This document shows, piece after piece, positions 1 to 8,355 of a stretch of DNA of 64,000 nucleotides. The notes beneath the pieces were generated by a model that saw nothing but the letters and a program-made list of their open reading frames with translations, was not told where the DNA came from and made no database searches. Both the position numbers and the translations under genes were made by a program. Numbering within the stretch: position 1 is the stretch's first letter; each line of letters begins with the position of its first letter. Source of the stretch: JBBSBL01 sp963735885 (GTDB taxonomy: Bacteria; Actinomycetota; Thermoleophilia; Solirubrobacterales; Solirubrobacteraceae); NCBI GenBank assembly GCA_963735885.1, contig CAVTMP010000007.1:186001-250000 (forward strand), written 5' to 3'.

Positions 1-564
1 CTCGTGGTGGTCGAGGCCGAGGGCTTCGACGGGGTGAGCATCGAGGCGATCGCCCGCCGGGCCGGCGTGACCCGCCCGGTCGTCTACGACCTCTTCGGCG
101 ACCTCGACGGGCTCATGCTCGCGCTGATCGAGCGCGAGACCGACTGCGCGCTCGGCACGCTGCGCGAGATCCTGCCGGCCGACCCCGCCGGCCACGACCC
201 CGACGAGCTCCTGGTCACGTGCCTGCGCGAGTTCCTCGAGGCGGTCCGGCGCGAGCCGCGCACGTGGCGGCTCGTGCTGGTCCCGCCGGAGGGGGCGCCC
301 CGGGCGCTGCGGGCACGCAGCACGGAGAACCGCCGCCGGCTCGCCGAGCAGATCGCGGCGCTGCTCGCCTGGGGGCTCGAGCGCCGCGGCGGCCCGCGCG
401 GGCTCGACCACGAGGTGCTGGCCCGGCTGCTCATCGCCTCCGGCGAGGACGCGGCCCGGGTCGCGCTCGCCCACCCGCGCCGCTTCTCGCCGGCCCGCCT
501 GGCCGAGGCCGCGCGGGCGATGCTGCGCCTGATCCCCGCGCCGGCGGAGGCCGGTCGCGCGTGA
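1..564 (+). CDS. TetR-family transcriptional regulator (5' partial)
   Basis: The frame is open from the first base, so the true start lies upstream of the window; the GTG at 4 is probably internal. The visible part opens inside the helix-turn-helix: EGFDGVSIEAIARRAGVTRP is the second half of a TetR DNA-binding domain, followed by VVYDLFGDLDGLM, the usual Y-x-x-F helix. The rest (about 150 residues) is a helical ligand-binding/dimer domain with a TWRLVLVPPE motif. It overlaps the next gene by 4 bp (GTGA), so the two are co-translated. The next protein is a clear paralogue, which suggests tandem duplication. Ligand and targets are unknown; the neighbouring ABC permease is a plausible target by context only. 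Confidence 0.85.
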   Translation, partial: LVVVEAEGFDGVSIEAIARRAGVTRPVVYDLFGDLDGLMLALIERETDCALGTLREILPADPAGHDPDELLVTCLREFLEAVRREPRTWRLVLVPPEGAPRALRARSTENRRRLAEQIAALLAWGLERRGGPRGLDHEVLARLLIASGEDAARVALAHPRRFSPARLAEAARAMLRLIPAPAEAGRA

Positions 565-1220
565 GCGCCCGGCCCGCCCCGGACGCGTCTCCGGCGCCGG
601 CCCGGCCGCGCGCCCGCGTGCCCCGGGCCGAGCGCCGCGAGCAGCTGCTGGACGTCACCCTGCGGATCCTGGCCGAGGAGGGGTTCGACGATCTCAGCGT
701 CGAGGCGATCGCGCGGGGCGCCGGCGTGAACCGCGTCGTCGTCTACCGCAGCTTCGCGAACCTCCAGCTGCTGCTCGTCGCCCTGCTGCGCCGCGAGCAG
801 GCGCGGGTCGAGCGGCAGATCGACGCGCTGCTGCCCGGCGATCCGGGCGATGCGGACCCCCGGCGGCTCCTGCTCGGCGCGCTCGCCGGGTTCCTCGCCG
901 GCGTCGAAGGCGATCCGCTCACCTGGCGCCTCGCGCTGATCCCGCCCGAGAGCGCGCCGCTGCCGCTGCGGAAGGTCATCGACCGCCGGCGCGCCGCGGT
1001 CGCGCGGCGCATGCGCGCGCTCGTCGCCTGGGGTCTGCCCCGCGTCGCGCTGCCGCCCGGCGCGCTCGACGAGGAGGTGCTCTCCCGGATGCTGCTCTGC
1101 TTCGCCGAGGAGCACGCGCGGCTGCTGCTGGACGGCGGGGCGTTCACGCGTGAGCGGCTGAACGTCTCGGCCGAGCGGCTGCTCGACGCCGTGCCGTGGC
1201 TGCCTCCATGCTCGCGCTGA
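561..1220 (+). CDS. TetR-family transcriptional regulator
   Basis: A 219-residue protein. The start chosen is the GTG at 561, overlapping the stop of the preceding regulator (GTGA); longer upstream extensions in this frame are shadow of that gene. After a Pro/Ala/Arg-rich tail of about 25 residues comes a TetR HTH (EGFDDLSVEAIARGAGVNR, then VVYRSFANL). The C-terminal domain shares TWRLALIPPE and the basic helix after it with the upstream gene, so the two are paralogues. Its 3' end overlaps the permease gene start by 25 bp (1196-1220), which suggests an operon and coupling. Repression of the permease is an inference from context. Confidence 0.87.
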   Translation: MSARPAPDASPAPARPRARVPRAERREQLLDVTLRILAEEGFDDLSVEAIARGAGVNRVVVYRSFANLQLLLVALLRREQARVERQIDALLPGDPGDADPRRLLLGALAGFLAGVEGDPLTWRLALIPPESAPLPLRKVIDRRRAAVARRMRALVAWGLPRVALPPGALDEEVLSRMLLCFAEEHARLLLDGGAFTRERLNVSAERLLDAVPWLPPCSR

Positions 1221-2311
1221 TCCTCGCCAACGTCCGCCGGCGCCCCGGGCGCACGGTCCTGACCGCGAGCGGGATCGCGGTCGGCGTCGCGACGATCGTC
1301 GCGCTGCTCGCGCTCGGGACGGGGCTCAACCGGACCGCCGGCCAGCTCGTGCGCCTCGGACGGGCGGACCTCGGGATCTTCCAGCGCGACGCCGCGGACC
1401 CGACGACCTCGGTCCTGCCGCTGTCGCTGATCCGGCGCCTCGACGCGACGCCGGAGGTCGCCGCCGCGACGCCGCTCCAGCTCGTCGTCGACGCCGTCCC
1501 GCGCAATCCCGGCGCGATCGTGTTCGGCGTCGATCCGCGCGGGTTCGTCGCGCGGCGGCTCGTGCTCCAGCGCGGGCGCCGCGCCGGGCCCGGGGAGGTC
1601 ACGGTCGGCGACGGCCTCGCGCGGTCCCTGGGGCTCCGGCCGGGCGACCGCGTGCGGATCGGCGGCACCCGGCTGCACGTCTCGGGGATCTACCACTCCG
1701 GCATCACGTTCGAGGACGGCGGCGCGATCGTCCCGCTGTCGACCGCGCAGCGGCTCGCCGGCCGGGGCGCCGACGAGGCGACGACCATCGCCGTCGAGCT
1801 CGCCCCGCGGGTCACGGCCGCGAACGCCGCGCGGCGGCTGCGCGCTGCCTTCCCGGGCATCCAGATCATCAGCGACCCGGAGGAGGCGACGCGCGTCGGC
1901 GCCAACACCGTGCTGATCGGCAAGGCCGTCCTCCTGATCGTCGCGCTCGCGCTGATCGTGGGCGGCCTCGGCGTCGCGAACACGATGGTGATGGCCGTCC
2001 TCGAGCGGGAGCGCGAGATGGCGCTGCTCGCGACCGTCGGGTGGAGCCCGGAACGGCTCGCGGCCCTCGTGCTCGGCGAGGCGATCGTCGTCAGCCTGAT
2101 CGGCGCGTCGCTCGGCGTGCTGCTCGGCTTCGCCGGCAGCAAGCTGCTCGCCGAGGCGCTCGGCCTGAGCGACTTCGTCTCGCCCGCGCTGACCCCGTGG
2201 ACGATCGGCCGCGGGCTGCTCGTCGGGACCGTGATCGGGGTCCTCGGCGGCCTCTACCCGACGTGGCGCGTCACCCGGCTGGTGCCGGCCGAGGCGCTGG
2301 CGCGCGGGTAG
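1196..2311 (+). CDS. FtsX/MacB-type ABC transporter permease
   Basis: A 371-residue membrane protein of the MacB/FtsX permease family. One N-terminal helix (about residues 12-36, with RRRPGRTVLTASGIAVGV typical of the family) is followed by a periplasmic/extracytoplasmic MacB_PCD-like domain (about 40-230). Then come three C-terminal helices (about 240-270, 295-320, 340-360) with the family motif LEREREMALLATVGWS. GTG at 1196 is used here; ATG at 1208 (MLALILANV) is an equal alternative. Such permeases pair with a LolD/MacB-type ATPase. A matching ATPase lies immediately downstream but on the opposite strand, overlapping this gene tail to tail by 41 bp. The export substrate is unknown. Confidence 0.88.
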   Translation: MAASMLALILANVRRRPGRTVLTASGIAVGVATIVALLALGTGLNRTAGQLVRLGRADLGIFQRDAADPTTSVLPLSLIRRLDATPEVAAATPLQLVVDAVPRNPGAIVFGVDPRGFVARRLVLQRGRRAGPGEVTVGDGLARSLGLRPGDRVRIGGTRLHVSGIYHSGITFEDGGAIVPLSTAQRLAGRGADEATTIAVELAPRVTAANAARRLRAAFPGIQIISDPEEATRVGANTVLIGKAVLLIVALALIVGGLGVANTMVMAVLEREREMALLATVGWSPERLAALVLGEAIVVSLIGASLGVLLGFAGSKLLAEALGLSDFVSPALTPWTIGRGLLVGTVIGVLGGLYPTWRVTRLVPAEALARG

Positions 2312-3026
2312 TCCCCTCCGAGGACACGATCCGCCCGTCGACCATCGTGAGGGTCCGATCGGTGTGCGAGCCCGCCGACGGGTCGTGGCTGACCATGAGG
2401 ATGGTCGTCCCGCGCTCGGCCCGGGTGCGCTCGAGCAGCCCGAGGACGAGGTCCCCGCCGGCGGAGTCCAGCGCCCCCGTCGGCTCGTCGGCGAGCAGCA
2501 GCCGGGGCCGGTTCGCGAGCGCCCGCGCGACGGCCACCGACTGGCGTTGGCCGCCGGACAGCTCGGACGGCACGTGGTCGGCGCGGTCCGCCAGCCCGAC
2601 CTCGTCGAGCAGCTCGAGGGCGCGCCGCCGCCGCTCGCGCCGCGGCACGCCCTCCGCGATCATCGGGACCTCGACGTTCGCCCGCGCGGTGAGGATCGGC
2701 ATGAGGTTGTGGAGCTGGAACACGAACCCGACGCCGCGGCGGCGGAACGCCGCCGGCCGCTCGAGGCGCGACACCTCGACGCCGTCCACCTCGACCGCGC
2801 CGGAGTCGGGGCGGTCGAGCGTTCCGATCACGTTGAGGAGCGTGCTCTTCCCGCACCCCGACGGCCCGGTGAGCAGCACGAACTCGCCCGGGGCGAGCCG
2901 CAGCGACACGCCGTCGAGCGCGCGGATGTGCCCCCCGTAGGTCTTCGTCGCGTCGGTGACGACGACCTCGGCGCCGCCGGGGCGGTCGCGTGGGGACGGC
3001 TCCGCGCTGGCGTCGGTCGCCGTCAG
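2271..3026 (-). CDS. ABC transporter ATP-binding protein (LolD/MacB type)
   Basis: The nucleotide-binding domain is complete: Walker A GPSGCGKST, Q-loop FVFQLHNLMP, signature LSGGQRQSVAVARA, Walker B RLLLADEPTGALDS and the switch histidine in MVSHDP. Family knowledge places this with lipoprotein/macrolide-type exporters that use FtsX-like permeases, matching the convergent permease at 1196-2311. The start is a problem: in this frame I find no ATG, GTG or TTG between 3476 and the domain. The best candidate is CTG at 3024-3026, which overlaps the stop of the upstream gene as CTGA; the next GTG (in DGVSL) would remove the first strand of the domain. The end overlaps the permease 3' end. Confidence 0.85.
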   Translation of the reverse strand: MTATDASAEPSPRDRPGGAEVVVTDATKTYGGHIRALDGVSLRLAPGEFVLLTGPSGCGKSTLLNVIGTLDRPDSGAVEVDGVEVSRLERPAAFRRRGVGFVFQLHNLMPILTARANVEVPMIAEGVPRRERRRRALELLDEVGLADRADHVPSELSGGQRQSVAVARALANRPRLLLADEPTGALDSAGGDLVLGLLERTRAERGTTILMVSHDPSAGSHTDRTLTMVDGRIVSSEGTTRAPAPRPAPAG

Positions 3027-3433
3027 CGTCGGACGCGCACGGCGTAGTCGAGGTTGCGCCGGCCCAGGCGCGTCGTCACGACCGCCCGGAACGTGAGCGG
3101 GTAGCCGATCGACTTGCGCGGCCAGACGATCGTGTCCCGGAACGTGCCGCGAAAGCGGTAGTGCGACTGACGCGAGACGACCTGCCCGTGGAAGAGGAAC
3201 TGGTAGCGGACCTCGGCGTGCAGCGCGCGCCCGCCGCGCGTCCTCGCCGTGATCCTGATGCGCCAGCGGTGGTTCGCGCGCGGGTGGTGCGTCGGCGCGT
3301 AGAGACGCGCGACGAACCGGGCCGTCGCCCGCGCCCGCGGGGGGCCCGCGACGGCGGGTGCCGCGACGCCCGCCGTCGCGGTGGCGACGACGAGCGCGCC
3401 CAGCCCGGCGACCCGCAGGTGATTGGCGCTCAC
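3023..3433 (-). CDS. Small secreted protein, function unknown
   Basis: A 136-residue protein starting at GTG 3433 with an AAGGAG ribosome site 6 nt upstream. Residues 1-29 form a signal peptide (hydrophobic LGALVVATATAGVAA, then AVAG cleavage region). The mature part (about 105 residues) is basic and rich in Arg, Tyr and Phe, with alternating polar/hydrophobic residues that suggest a small beta-sandwich. I recognise no family. It is the first gene of a two-gene unit with the ABC ATPase (overlap at 3023-3026), so it could be a substrate or accessory of that transporter; this is context only. Confidence 0.7.
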   Translation of the reverse strand: MSANHLRVAGLGALVVATATAGVAAPAVAGPPRARATARFVARLYAPTHHPRANHRWRIRITARTRGGRALHAEVRYQFLFHGQVVSRQSHYRFRGTFRDTIVWPRKSIGYPLTFRAVVTTRLGRRNLDYAVRVRR

Positions 3434-3517
3434 GTCCGCTCCTTCGATCCGGGACCGACTTCGCCCCGGCAGTCAACCGTGCCGCCCGGTCGCCCGCAAG
3501 GGCGGAACCGATCCCGC

Positions 3518-3523
3518 TAGCCT
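3518..3523 (+). promoter_or_regulatory. -10 element TAGCCT, leaderless promoter
   Basis: TAGCCT lies 9 nt before the ATG at 3533, leaving no room for a Shine-Dalgarno. It is one of a series of such elements in this window. Confidence 0.5.
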
Positions 3524-3532
3524 GCCGCGGCG

Positions 3533-4186
3533 ATGCCGGCGATCCTGGCCACGCGCACCGACGTCACGCTCGAGGCGGAGCGGCTCGTCCGCGACCCCTC
3601 GCTGTTCAAGTGGTACGCGGTCACGCTGCTCGCGCTCGTCATCTACGTCTACGCGCACGAGGTCGAGCGCGGCCGCCTCGACGTCGTCGCGGCGGGCGCG
3701 GCGGTCTGGTTCGCCGACTGGTTCAACGAGATCGTCAACGCGCTCGTCCTGCAGGCGACCGACGTGGCGCCGCTGTGGGCGACGACCGGGCCGACGGCCT
3801 ACCAGTTCCTCGTCGGCCTGAACGTCGAGATCACGTTCATGTTCGCGCTCGCCGGCATCGCCTACGTGAAGCTCCTGCCGAAGGACCGCAGCGTCCGCAT
3901 CCTCGGCATGCCCAACCGGCTCGCGGTCGCGCTCGGGCTGTCGATCGTCAGCGTCGCGGTCGAGCTCTTCCTCCATGCCGCCGGGGTCTTCCACTGGCAC
4001 TACTGGTGGTGGAACACGCCGTTCGTCCTCCTGATCGTCGTGTTCGGCTACCTGTGGTTCTTCCTCTACGCCGCCTGGGTCTACGACGCGCCGACGCCCC
4101 GGGCGCGCTGGACGCGCGTCGGCGGCCTCGCCGCGATCGACGTCGCGGCGGGCCTGGTGTTCGGCGTCGGCCTCGGCTGGCTGTAG
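3533..4186 (+). CDS. Multi-pass membrane protein, function unknown
   Basis: A 217-residue integral membrane protein with about five helices (roughly residues 28-46, 50-75, 90-112, 130-152, 158-180) plus a C-terminal one near 195-215. The loops are rich in Trp, Tyr and His (HWHYWWWNTP around residue 155), which often mark lipid-facing or cofactor-binding surfaces. I recognise no enzymatic motif and no known family. It is a single gene flanked by oppositely oriented genes, with its own TAGCCT -10 directly upstream. Start ATG 3533 is well supported by that promoter. Confidence 0.8.
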   Translation: MPAILATRTDVTLEAERLVRDPSLFKWYAVTLLALVIYVYAHEVERGRLDVVAAGAAVWFADWFNEIVNALVLQATDVAPLWATTGPTAYQFLVGLNVEITFMFALAGIAYVKLLPKDRSVRILGMPNRLAVALGLSIVSVAVELFLHAAGVFHWHYWWWNTPFVLLIVVFGYLWFFLYAAWVYDAPTPRARWTRVGGLAAIDVAAGLVFGVGLGWL

Positions 4187-4214
4187 CCCCCGGCCAGCGA
4201 ATCTCCGACTCAGC

Positions 4215-5060
4215 TCACTGGACGAAGCGCTTCACGAACGCGAGTGCCGTCTCGGCGACCTCGCGCCAGCCGCTGTCGATCGTCAGCGAGTGCCCGCGGT
4301 TCGGGATCTTCGTGATCTCGGTCACCCCTGGGTTCCGCTGCTGCCGCTTGAACGACGCGTTCGCGATCGCCCACGGGACCGTGTGGTCCACCTCTCCGTC
4401 GATGATCAGCAGCGGCCCCCGGTCGGGGTTCTTGGTGTCCGCCTTCGCCTCGGTCCACGGGTTCAGGTTGGCGTTGGCCATCTGCATCAGCGCCACGCCC
4501 GGGGCGGCCACGTGGTAGGTCTGGTAGAGCTGCTCGGCCTCCTCGTCGCTCAGCGCGTTCGCCCACCCGTACTTGAACTGGTCGAGCGTGAGCGTGATGG
4601 CACGGCCCTTGTTCAGCGGGTTCTTCAACACCGGCCCGGCCGACTTCAGGGCCGAGACAGGCAGCGGCAGCACGCCGCGGAACGGCCCGGGGTCGATCGC
4701 CACCGTGGCGACGGACAGGCCGCGCCCCGCGATGATCTGGCACAGCAGTCCTCCGGTCGAGTGGCCCATCACGGCCGGCTTCCTCGTCAACCCTCCGATC
4801 ACCTCCGCCGTGTGCTCGGCGACCGCTCCGAGCGTCTTCTTGGCGAAGACGTCCGGGTTCGCCCTCGCCTGCTCGACGGTCTCGGGATCGTCGGGCCACG
4901 CGGGCGTCACCGGGGCGTAGCCGGCCTCGTCGAACAGGGCCGCCCAGCGGTCCCAGCTGCTCGGCAGCAGCCAGAGCCCGTGGATGAACACGACCGGCGC
5001 CCTCCCACTCGCGTTCGCCTGCTCGACCTGCTGCGTCTCCCGCTGGGTGATCGAGGACAT
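4215..5060 (-). CDS. Alpha/beta hydrolase
   Basis: A 281-residue cytoplasmic protein of the alpha/beta hydrolase fold. The oxyanion-side motif VVFIHGLWLLPSSWDRW is near residue 28, the nucleophile elbow GHSTGG (Ser) near residue 105, the acid in IDGEVDHTVP near 225, and the catalytic His in PNRGHSLT near 255. No signal peptide. ATG 5060 is chosen because AAGGAG sits 6 nt upstream; the open frame extends further without support. A minus-strand -10 (TAGGAT, 5113-5118) precedes it. The gene is divergent from the MBL-fold hydrolase. The substrate cannot be predicted from the sequence. Confidence 0.9.
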   Translation of the reverse strand: MSSITQRETQQVEQANASGRAPVVFIHGLWLLPSSWDRWAALFDEAGYAPVTPAWPDDPETVEQARANPDVFAKKTLGAVAEHTAEVIGGLTRKPAVMGHSTGGLLCQIIAGRGLSVATVAIDPGPFRGVLPLPVSALKSAGPVLKNPLNKGRAITLTLDQFKYGWANALSDEEAEQLYQTYHVAAPGVALMQMANANLNPWTEAKADTKNPDRGPLLIIDGEVDHTVPWAIANASFKRQQRNPGVTEITKIPNRGHSLTIDSGWREVAETALAFVKRFVQ

Positions 5061-5112
5061 GCGAAGCTCCTTCCGAGCGGAATCTCCGAGGGTCGCAGGA
5101 CCGGCGGATCGG

Positions 5113-5118
5113 ATCCTA
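5113..5118 (-). promoter_or_regulatory. -10 element TAGGAT for the alpha/beta hydrolase
   Basis: On the minus strand TAGGAT lies about 52 nt before the ATG at 5060, leaving a short leader with an AAGGAG site. It lies in the 145-bp divergent spacer shared with the gene at 5206. Confidence 0.45.
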
Positions 5119-5205
5119 GTCAGGTCGCTTTTCCGGAGCCGGCCCGGAACCACTCCTTGTCGATACTGCTCCGAAGGAGCACGACCGCAGTCGCGAACCG
5201 AAGGG

Positions 5206-6000
5206 GTGCCAGTGGAAGTCCGTCTCACCCACATCGGCGGTCCCACCGCCCTGATCGAGGTCGGTGGTTGGCGCCTGCTGACCGATCCGACGTTCGATCC
5301 GCCCGGCCGGAGCTATCGATTCGGCTGGGGTACCGGGTCGCGCAAGCTGACCGGGCCGGCGATCGCCGCTTCCGATCTCGGACCGATCGACGCGGTGCTG
5401 CTCAGCCACGATCACCACGACGACAACCTCGATCCGGCCGGCCGGGCGTTGCTGCCGTCGGCGGGCGTGGTCGTCACCACGGCTCCCGGTGCGAAGCGTC
5501 TCGGTGGTGACGCTCGCGGTCTGGAGCCATGGGCGAGCACGCGGCTCGAGGCGCCGTCACGGCCGCCGATCGAGATCACCGCCACGCCCTGTCGCCATGG
5601 CCCCCCGTTGAGCCGGCCCATCGTGGGCGCCGTGATCGGGTTCGCGCTGCGCTGGGACGGGCAGGAGCACGGCGTCCTCTGGATCTCGGGAGACACGGTG
5701 CTCTACGACGGTCTGCGCGAGGTCGCCGAGCGCCTGCAGGTCGGCACGGCGCTCCTGCACCTGGGAGGCGTGCGCTTCCCGATCTCGGGCCCGGTGCGCT
5801 ACACGATGACCGCCAAGGACGCGGTGGAGCTGTGCCGGCTCCTGGAGCCACACACCGTCATCCCGATCCACTACGAGGGCTGGAAGCACTTCCGAGAGGG
5901 GCGAAAGGCGATCGAGCGCGAGCTCGCCACGGAACCCGAGAACGTTCGGGAGCGCTACCGGTGGTTGCCGATCGGCGTCGCAGCCGGCATCGCCGTGTGA
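5206..6000 (+). CDS. MBL-fold metal-dependent hydrolase (UlaG-like)
   Basis: A 264-residue metallo-beta-lactamase-fold protein. The start is GTG 5206 (GTG 5212 is an alternative). The chain opens with VRLTHIGGPTALIEVGG and a metal-site motif LLSHDHHDDNLD near residue 68. Further ligands are in TPCRHGPP (about 130), WISGDT (about 163) and IPIHYEGW (about 223). This pattern is that of the UlaG/NAPE-PLD-like branch rather than true beta-lactamases; substrates in that branch are phosphodiesters or lactones. No signal peptide, so cytoplasmic. It is a single gene with its own divergent promoter region; substrate unknown. Confidence 0.88.
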   Translation: MPVEVRLTHIGGPTALIEVGGWRLLTDPTFDPPGRSYRFGWGTGSRKLTGPAIAASDLGPIDAVLLSHDHHDDNLDPAGRALLPSAGVVVTTAPGAKRLGGDARGLEPWASTRLEAPSRPPIEITATPCRHGPPLSRPIVGAVIGFALRWDGQEHGVLWISGDTVLYDGLREVAERLQVGTALLHLGGVRFPISGPVRYTMTAKDAVELCRLLEPHTVIPIHYEGWKHFREGRKAIERELATEPENVRERYRWLPIGVAAGIAV

Positions 6001-6050
6001 ATCGCAGGCAGGCTGGCGCGCCGCCCGGCGCGCCTCCGGCCGCCCGGCGG

Positions 6051-6056
6051 TAGCGT
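6051..6056 (+). promoter_or_regulatory. -10 element TAGCGT, leaderless promoter
   Basis: TAGCGT lies 7 nt before the ATG at 6064 with no ribosome site between. Confidence 0.5.
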
Positions 6057-6063
6057 TGGCGCG

Positions 6064-7572
6064 ATGGAACGGCCCGGGATCGCGGCGGTGGTGGTGGCGC
6101 TCGTCGCGGCGTTTGCGGCGGCACCCGGCGCGAGCGCCGCCGCGCGCGGCTCCGCGCCCGCCGGGCGTGCGGCGCCGCTCGTCGCCTTCGCCGGGGGCCT
6201 CGTCCAGGGCCGGACCGAGGCGCAGCGCACGGCGTCCTACCGGCGGCTGCGGGCGATGGGCGTCCGCGCGATCCGCCTGGACTTCCGCTGGGTCGATCTC
6301 GAGCCGGTCGGCCCGCCGCTGCACGACTACGCGTGGGCCCGGCTGGATCCCGAGGTGCGGGCGATCCGCCGCGCGGGGCTGAAGATCCTCGGCATCCTGG
6401 GCTACGGGCATCCGGACTACTCGCGCGCGGGCGGCGAGGCGTACCGGCGCGGGCAGCGGCCCGCGCCGCCGTTCGGCGTGGGCGATCCGCAGTACTACCC
6501 GGTGGACGATCCCCGGAGCTTCGCGCGCTTCGCCGCCGACGTGGCCCGGCACTACCGGGGCGACGTCATGGGCTGGGAGGTCTGGAACGAGGAGAACGGC
6601 GGCTGGCGCTTCTGGGAGCCGAAGGAGGATCCGCGCGCCTACGGCCGGCTGCTGTGCGCGACGCACGCGGCGCTCGCGCGCGTGGACCGTGGCGTGCCGG
6701 TGGTGTTCGGGGGCCTCTTCTTCCCGCCGCTCGGCGGCGCGGTCGGCACCGGCGGGGCGAAGTTCCTCGGGCAGGTGCTCGACCGCGGCGGCCCGGCGCT
6801 GCGCCGCTGCTTCGACGCCGTCGGGTACCACCCCTACCCCTACCCGTTCACCTCGCCCGAGGCGGAGGTCCTGGACCGCGGCTCGGTGGGCGGCGCGGCC
6901 GATCAGCTCCGCGCCGTGCTGCGCCGGCACGGCATCGGCGCCACCCCGCTGTGGAACACCGAGGTCGGCTGGCCGACGAGCCCCCGCGGCAACGGCGTGA
7001 CCGAGTCCCGGCAGGCGCGCTACGTCGCGCGGCTGCAGCTCCTGTCCTGGGCGCGCGGGGTGCCGGTGCTCACCTGGTACACGTGGGGCGACGGCGCGGA
7101 CCCGGGCGGCACGAACCAGGAGGCGCACTTCGGGTTCTTCCGGCTCGACGGCGGCGCGAAGCCCGCGCAGCGGGCGCTCGTCGTCCTCCACCGCGAGCTG
7201 GGGGGCGGCGGCTGGCGCTTCGTCGCCGACCGGTCGCGGGCGCTGGCGATGCCGCGCGGCCGCCGCGGCGTCGGCGAGGGCATCGCGCTGGAGTTCCGCG
7301 CGCCGGCCGGCCGGCGCGTGCTCGCGCTCTGGTACGCGAACGAGCGGCCGCCGCGCGGCAGCGATCCGTTCGCCCGGGTCGAGCCGGCGACGGCCGCGCG
7401 GGCGATCACCGTGCGGTTGCGCGCGACGGGCGCCGTGCGGTTGCGCGCGACGGGCGCCGTGCGGATCCTCGACGTCCTCGGCCGCCGCCGCACGGCCGCG
7501 CGCACGCGGGCCGGCGACCTGCGCCTGCGCGTCGCCCAGGACCCGCTCTACGTCGCCTGGCGCGCGCGCTGA
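6064..7572 (+). CDS. Secreted clan-A glycoside hydrolase
   Basis: A 502-residue protein with a signal peptide (residues 1-27, ending ASAA). A TIM barrel of the GH-A clan covers about 40-390. The acid/base glutamate is E176 in WEVWNEEN and the nucleophile E300 in WNTEVGWPT, both in the expected context. The layout (long barrel followed by a small beta domain at about 400-500) resembles GH39/GH5-type xylosidases or endoglycanases; the exact family cannot be fixed by eye. Residues 450-465 hold a perfect duplicated octapeptide VRLRATGA from a 24-bp tandem repeat. It is probably an extracellular polysaccharide-degrading enzyme, transcribed alone from a leaderless promoter. Confidence 0.88.
   Translation: MERPGIAAVVVALVAAFAAAPGASAAARGSAPAGRAAPLVAFAGGLVQGRTEAQRTASYRRLRAMGVRAIRLDFRWVDLEPVGPPLHDYAWARLDPEVRAIRRAGLKILGILGYGHPDYSRAGGEAYRRGQRPAPPFGVGDPQYYPVDDPRSFARFAADVARHYRGDVMGWEVWNEENGGWRFWEPKEDPRAYGRLLCATHAALARVDRGVPVVFGGLFFPPLGGAVGTGGAKFLGQVLDRGGPALRRCFDAVGYHPYPYPFTSPEAEVLDRGSVGGAADQLRAVLRRHGIGATPLWNTEVGWPTSPRGNGVTESRQARYVARLQLLSWARGVPVLTWYTWGDGADPGGTNQEAHFGFFRLDGGAKPAQRALVVLHRELGGGGWRFVADRSRALAMPRGRRGVGEGIALEFRAPAGRRVLALWYANERPPRGSDPFARVEPATAARAITVRLRATGAVRLRATGAVRILDVLGRRRTAARTRAGDLRLRVAQDPLYVAWRAR
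7411..7458 (+). repeat. Perfect 24-bp tandem duplication inside the glycosidase gene
   Basis: The 24-base unit beginning GTGCGGTTGCGCGC occurs twice with no mismatch (7411-7434, 7435-7458) and adds eight residues in frame. A third partial unit (GTGCGGATC) follows. Confidence 0.95.
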
Positions 7573-7644
7573 CGAGCGGACGGCCGGTACGAAGGGGCGC
7601 GCGCGCTGAGGAGCGGCCGGCCCTCCGGGACGCCCGCCCGCCGC

Positions 7645-8355
7645 TCAGCCGATCAGGCGACGCACGAGGGCGCGCCACTCGCCGTCGTCGAGTCCCTGGG
7701 CGACGAGCCTGGACGGCTCCTCCGGGTCGCGCAGGAACACGTGGCACGTGTCGCCGTCCTGGGCGAGCACGACGTCGTGCGTCTGGCGCGTGCCGTCGTT
7801 CTCCCAATCGCTGACGCTGACGAGCGCGGTCCTCGGGCTCGCGGCCAGCACGGCGTCCGCGTCGGCGTCCCTCGGCCCGCGGTCACCGGACGGCAGGCGC
7901 TCCCAGAGCCGCCTGATCGTGTCGTCGGTGGTGCGCAGCGAGTAGAAGTGGATGCCGAGGGCGTCGATGAGCACCTCGAGCGTCACCTTCTCGGGCTGCG
8001 GCATGAGCACGAAGCGCCAGGGCCGGTCGGGCTCGCTGCCGGTGACGCGCGCGTCGAGCACCGTCCGGGCCCGCTGCTGGAAGGCGAGCGCGATGCCGAG
8101 GTCGCCGCGGACCTCGATCTGGTCCGAGCCCGTCTTCGTCGTGATGAGGCTGCGGGCGGCGAGGGAGCGGACGGCCTCGGCGACGAGCTCGGGGGCCGGC
8201 TCGCGCTCGAGGAAGTGCACGACGCCGCTGACCGCGTCGATCTCGGCGAGCGTGTAGGCGCCGAGCGGCACCGGCCCCGTCTCCACGAGATGGACGACCG
8301 CCTCGACGAGGCCCGTCGGGATCTCCGCGTCGCCCGACAGGTCCGTCGTGCTCAT
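7645..8355 (-). CDS. Conserved-looking protein of unknown function
   Basis: A 236-residue soluble protein starting at ATG 8355, which overlaps the stop of the upstream gene as ATGA. The first half is mostly helical and acidic; the second half has alternating strands (WRFVLMPQPE near residue 118, THDVVLAQDG near 195). No signal peptide, membrane segment or catalytic motif is evident and I do not recognise the family. Size and alternating fold are vaguely reminiscent of type VII secretion chaperones (EspG), but no WXG100 or ESX gene is nearby, so I do not call it that. Its tight coupling to the 8352-9332 gene suggests the two proteins act together. Confidence 0.72.
   Translation of the reverse strand: MSTTDLSGDAEIPTGLVEAVVHLVETGPVPLGAYTLAEIDAVSGVVHFLEREPAPELVAEAVRSLAARSLITTKTGSDQIEVRGDLGIALAFQQRARTVLDARVTGSEPDRPWRFVLMPQPEKVTLEVLIDALGIHFYSLRTTDDTIRRLWERLPSGDRGPRDADADAVLAASPRTALVSVSDWENDGTRQTHDVVLAQDGDTCHVFLRDPEEPSRLVAQGLDDGEWRALVRRLIG

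Noticed and set aside
7645..8355. Type VII secretion chaperone (EspG-like)
   Set aside because: Only vague resemblance in size and secondary structure; no WXG100, EccC or PE/PPE genes nearby.
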